Assembly (NCBI GenBank): GCA_910585615.1
Contig: CAJUFO010000016.1
Coordinates: 5,716 to 69,715, forward strand
Source of the DNA: an uncultured Acetatifactor sp.
GTDB taxonomy: Bacteria; Bacillota; Clostridia; Lachnospirales; Lachnospiraceae
DNA: 64,000 nt
Direction: 5' to 3'
This document shows, piece after piece, positions 61,354 through 64,000 of this stretch (position 1 is the first letter of the stretch; every line of letters starts with the position of its first letter). A program made the translations under genes and the position numbers. Under the pieces are notes generated by a model. The model made no database searches. It was not told the origin of the DNA and saw nothing but the letters and a program-made list of their open reading frames with translations.

Positions 61354-61382
61354 AAAACAGCCCGGAGACCACCCCCGGGCCG
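61354..61382 (-). terminator. Terminator after the MotB/ZorB-like gene
   Basis: On the minus strand GGCCCGGG and CCGGGC make a GC-rich stem followed by TGTTTTTC, 24 bases after the gene's stop. Confidence 0.65.
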
Positions 61383-61405
61383 TGCTATATGCCTGTAAGA
61401 AACGC

Positions 61406-62353
61406 CTATTGTCTCAGCACTTCCTCAATCTTCTCGATCATCTCGTCCTCCTTCAGCCGGAATTTAATCTCCACCCGCCTGGAGGCCGCCATGTCCACCT
61501 GGTCCGTGAGGTTCCCCTGGTCGTCCGCAGCGTAAATCGGCTGGCTGAAGGAACGGCCGTTGACTGTAAGGACACTCTTGAGCTGCTCTATCTTGTCCTC
61601 TGTGAGGCCGTTCCTCGGATCCATGCAGAATCTCGCCACAGAGTAGGCCCTGTTGTAGGACAACTCCATATTGGACTCATAAGTGCCGTCCGTATCGGTA
61701 TGGCCCTCGATGATAATCTCCGCGATATACTCCCGGAACTGGTCCTGCATCAGTACGTCCAGGTACATGGGGATGATTTCCTTCAGGGTGCTGCGGCTGT
61801 CATCGGACAGCGCGGCGCTGTTGTATTTGAACAGCACATCCGAGGAAAAGGTGATGGAGCCGGTCTGGGCATCCACGCTCATGGCCGAATTGTTAAAGGC
61901 AGACTGCAGGGCCCCGATGATGTCCGTCCGGATGCCCACGATATCCTGCAGCTCCTTCTGGGTGGCCGTCAGCTCGTTCCTGGCGTTCTCAATCTCCAGA
62001 TAGGCCTTGTTCAGCTCGTCCTGGGTCAGCGCGGCATCGGCATAGGCCTGCTGGAGCTCCGCCAGGGAATTTGCAAGCTCCTGATTGGACTTCTCGATGG
62101 CAGCCCTGTACTCCTCTAAGTCTGCCCTTGCATCCTCCAAATCCTTCTTCGCGTCCTCCAGCTCCTGCCTGGCTATCCCTAAGCTATTCTGGGACTGCTC
62201 CAGGTCTACGGTCTTCTGGCGGTAGATGGCCAGGGTGATGGCGATGATCAGCACGAATATCAGAAGCAATGCCGCCATCATGTCCGAGTAGGACTGCCAA
62301 TAGCTGTGCTCCTCGAAGGCCTCTCTTCTCTTTCTCCTATTTTTCGTCATCAT
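61406..62353 (-). CDS. MotB/ZorB-like OmpA-domain protein
   Basis: 315 residues. After a basic N-terminus, one membrane helix SYSDMMAALLLIFVLIIAIT carries the Asp (about residue 24) typical of MotB-type proton channels. A coiled coil of about 90 residues follows (many Glu/Leu/Ala), then an OmpA/MotB peptidoglycan-binding domain (IAEIIIEGHTDTDGTYESN, LSYNRAYSVARFC, AASRRVEIKF). Its start overlaps the MotA-like gene by 17 bases. In the Zorya defence system ZorB has this design. No ZorC, ZorD or ZorE follows: clpB is next. So an ion-driven unit of unknown output. Confidence 0.85.
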   Translation of the reverse strand: MMTKNRRKRREAFEEHSYWQSYSDMMAALLLIFVLIIAITLAIYRQKTVDLEQSQNSLGIARQELEDAKKDLEDARADLEEYRAAIEKSNQELANSLAELQQAYADAALTQDELNKAYLEIENARNELTATQKELQDIVGIRTDIIGALQSAFNNSAMSVDAQTGSITFSSDVLFKYNSAALSDDSRSTLKEIIPMYLDVLMQDQFREYIAEIIIEGHTDTDGTYESNMELSYNRAYSVARFCMDPRNGLTEDKIEQLKSVLTVNGRSFSQPIYAADDQGNLTDQVDMAASRRVEIKFRLKEDEMIEKIEEVLRQ

Positions 62354-63506
62354 GCAAAGCCCTCATCTGCCCAAAGGTGTACAACTGATTGCTCACGTCC
62401 CGGCTGATTTCCTCGCAGGCCGTCTCCAGTCTGCGCTTCTGCTGCTCCAGGTCGTCCGCCAGCCGTTCCTGGCGCTTGAGCATCTGCGCCATGTTTTCCT
62501 GCATGTCCCGGTTGGACCGGGCCAGAGCGTCCACCGTCTCCAGGAGCGCCTTGCCGCTCTCCGCGCCGGAGGCCTGAGCCTGGGACGTAAGCTGCAGCGC
62601 GGCGCCCAGCTCCCGAAACTCCGCGCCCATCAGGGACTGGAGCTTCTCCATGAAGCTCTGGGCCATCTGCTCCAATTGCTTCGCCTGCTCTCTGGCCTGG
62701 CCCCGCTCCAGCTCCAGGAGCTCCTTCATATAGTTGGCCTGGTTGGCCTGGTACACCAGCATGGCGGCAGTGTTCTCGTCGCCGGAGCTAATGGGCGGCG
62801 CGGCGTACTGCCTGTAGGCGCTCAGAAAGTAGTTCAGCTTGCCGTAGGCATCCGCCATGATGCTGCGATAGACGAAGTTGAATATCAGGGAAAAGATGAT
62901 GCCGTACACCGAGGTGTGGAAGGCCACCTTCATCCCGGACAGCAGCGGCCCCACGTTGTCGGAGATGGTATAGATGTCATCGCCGCTGAATGACCCAAGC
63001 CCCAGGGACAGCCCAATGAAGGTGCCCAGGATGCCCAGGCCGGTCATGGTTCCGGAGATAGCGGAATTGTAATGGCTGCCGCCCACCCTGTCCAGAAGCT
63101 CTTCGTTGATATAGTCCTCGATGTCGCAGCTGCCCGCGTACCTTTTCCCGATGCGGCTGTTGTTCATCTGCTGTATGAATCTGGCGAAGGCCTTCTTCAG
63201 GTTCTCCTCCTCGAAGAATTCCTTGTCCTTCTCCAGCTCGCTCCACACATTCTGGTTCCCGGCCTTTTTATAGGCTTCCTTTAAGTCCCCAGCGGCATCC
63301 ACCAGTTCGTCCGTCAGGCTGTTCAGCCGTATGAAGCTCACCGCTGAGATCACGAACAGAATGCCGATTATCCCTAGGAAGACCCCGTTGATGACCAGGT
63401 TGCTGACGGATTCCACCTCGCCGGTGAAGACCCCGTTGATGGCCAGCACAAAGGCCACCATGGCGGCGTATACGATGAACAATCCGTAAAATAATCTACT
63501 TTTCAT
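62337..63506 (-). CDS. MotA/TolQ/ExbB-family (ZorA-like) proton channel subunit
   Basis: 389 residues. Two N-terminal membrane helices (LFIVYAAMVAFVLAINGVF; LVINGVFLGIIGILFVISAV), a cytoplasmic segment, then the paired channel helices (AISGTMTGLGILGTFIGLSL and AFHTSVYGIIFSLIFNFVY) of the MotA/TolQ/ExbB family. From about residue 250 a long helical tail (ELLELERGQAREQAKQLEQM onward, rich in Gln/Glu/Ala) extends into the cytoplasm, like the tail of ZorA. With the MotB-like partner it should form a 5:2 rotary proton channel. The partner gene overlaps its end. Confidence 0.85.
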   Translation of the reverse strand: MKSRLFYGLFIVYAAMVAFVLAINGVFTGEVESVSNLVINGVFLGIIGILFVISAVSFIRLNSLTDELVDAAGDLKEAYKKAGNQNVWSELEKDKEFFEEENLKKAFARFIQQMNNSRIGKRYAGSCDIEDYINEELLDRVGGSHYNSAISGTMTGLGILGTFIGLSLGLGSFSGDDIYTISDNVGPLLSGMKVAFHTSVYGIIFSLIFNFVYRSIMADAYGKLNYFLSAYRQYAAPPISSGDENTAAMLVYQANQANYMKELLELERGQAREQAKQLEQMAQSFMEKLQSLMGAEFRELGAALQLTSQAQASGAESGKALLETVDALARSNRDMQENMAQMLKRQERLADDLEQQKRRLETACEEISRDVSNQLYTFGQMRALHDDEK

Positions 63507-63528
63507 TGGTTCCTTTCACCTCTTTCCA

Positions 63529-63563
63529 CCTCTGCCGGCAGCCCCTATGGGTTCCGGCAGAGG
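63529..63563 (-). terminator. Hairpin after the P-type ATPase gene
   Basis: Arms CCTCTGCCGG and CCGGCAGAGG pair perfectly, with further pairing in the loop, 40 bases after the ATPase stop. A T run is lacking, so it may be a stability hairpin. Confidence 0.5.
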
Positions 63564-63602
63564 TTCTGCATAAAACGGGAGCGCCTGACTATCAAATCAT
63601 CG

Positions 63603-64000
63603 TCACGCGATTCCCTTTACCTCATAACCTGCCTGGGTCACCGCCCCGGTCAGCGCCTCGTCCGAGACCTCTGCACCCAGCTCCACCGTGGCCGTCTTGG
63701 CCTCCAGGCTCATGGCGACGGCGCTCACGCCCTCTATGGCCTCCAGGGCCTTCTGCACCCTGCCCGTGCAGTGTCCGCACATCATTCCCTCGATTGTCAT
63801 TACCTTTGTCATACTTTCCTTCCTTTCCGCGCTGCTTTCCGCTGCGCTGTCCACATTTTTGTCCGCTGTCTTTTCCTCTGCCTCCCGGCCCTCCCCCGGC
63901 TGCCTGTCGTCCTCCGGCTGCCCAGGGCCGCCTGCCCTCCGGGCGGGAGCGAACCCGCTCTTAAAGCCCCGCAGCCGCAGGGCGTTGCCCACCACGAAGA
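63603..64000 (-). CDS. C-terminal end of a copper-type P1B ATPase with HMA domain (5' end outside window)
   Basis: The visible 132 residues start FVVGNALRLRGFKSGFAP, the end of the last membrane helix and C-terminal motif of heavy-metal P-type ATPases. A hydrophilic linker rich in Glu, Asp and Ala follows, then an HMA domain (MTIEGMMCGHCTGRVQKAL) with the MxCxxC metal site. A C-terminal HMA is common in Clostridia copper exporters. An internal ATG (MTKVMTIEGMM) with AAGGAA before it could also yield a free CopZ-like protein, but the frame is continuous with the ATPase. Confidence 0.9.
   Translation of the reverse strand, partial: FVVGNALRLRGFKSGFAPARRAGGPGQPEDDRQPGEGREAEEKTADKNVDSAAESSAERKESMTKVMTIEGMMCGHCTGRVQKALEAIEGVSAVAMSLEAKTATVELGAEVSDEALTGAVTQAGYEVKGIA

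Noticed and set aside
61406..63506. Complete Zorya defence system
   Set aside because: Only the channel pair resembles ZorA/ZorB. No ZorC, ZorD or ZorE gene follows, and upstream is a metal ATPase.
63603..63810. Separate copZ gene
   Set aside because: The frame is continuous with the ATPase through a hydrophilic linker; an internal start is possible but not needed.

Overview
The window looks like a chromosomal segment of a Gram-positive, GC-rich member of the Clostridia, most probably a Lachnospiraceae-type gut bacterium. Supporting signs are strong AGGAGG-type ribosome binding sites, consensus sigma-A promoters, the rimP-nusA-ylxR-ylxQ-infB-rbfA-nrnA-truB-ribF order typical of Firmicutes, a pyrophosphate-type phosphofructokinase, LytR-CpsA-Psr and DUF4250 proteins, and no outer-membrane genes. 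Nearly everything up to 43.8 kb is on the minus strand. No rRNA, tRNA, CRISPR array, integrase or transposase was recognised.

Layout, left to right. 1-1.8 kb: a J-domain protein (cut by the window edge), a DUF5685 protein and a zinc-ribbon membrane protein. 2-7.6 kb: the TldE/TldD protease pair, polynucleotide phosphorylase and ribosomal protein S15. 7.8-10.7 kb: a secreted SH3-NlpC/P60 hydrolase and a Na/phosphate symporter with PhoU domains. 10.8-20.1 kb: the translation and ribosome-maturation operon, driven by a promoter at about 20.2 kb. 20.3-22.3 kb: a LiaF-like protein, a LytTR regulator, an acetyltransferase and a small conserved-looking ORF.

22.5-42.5 kb is a long surface-polysaccharide locus of clearly lower and uneven GC. 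Read in the direction of transcription it holds an AbiEi-like protein, several glycosyltransferases (one frameshifted), a hexapeptide acetyltransferase, a Wzy-like polymerase, a Wzx flippase, and a four-gene block: a DUF115/MptE-like protein, a NeuA-like and a KdsB-like CMP-sugar synthetase, and an aldolase fused to a second DUF115-like domain. A decayed acyltransferase follows. Then comes a complete 2-aminoethylphosphonate (AEP) decoration pathway: LicD, PEP mutase with an N-terminal cytidylyltransferase, AEP transaminase, a LicC/PntC-like nucleotidyltransferase and phosphonopyruvate decarboxylase. A large membrane glucosyltransferase-type protein ends the locus. The predicted product is a polysaccharide carrying AEP and probably a CMP-activated keto-acid sugar. 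No priming glycosyltransferase or chain-length regulator is present. A consensus promoter in front of the locus lies between two exact 30-nt inverted repeats.

43-64 kb returns to the core composition: secreted and membrane proteins of unknown role, a P-loop kinase-like protein, an alkyltransferase-like DNA repair protein, a UvrD-type helicase, a SUV3-like RNA helicase with a zinc ribbon, a GH38 alpha-mannosidase, a polysaccharide deacetylase, PPi-PFK, an LCP ligase-type protein, ClpB, a MotA/MotB-like (ZorA/ZorB-like) pair and the end of a copper-type P-ATPase. A structured repeat of about 93 nt occurs three times (14.1, 46.3 and 61.3 kb).
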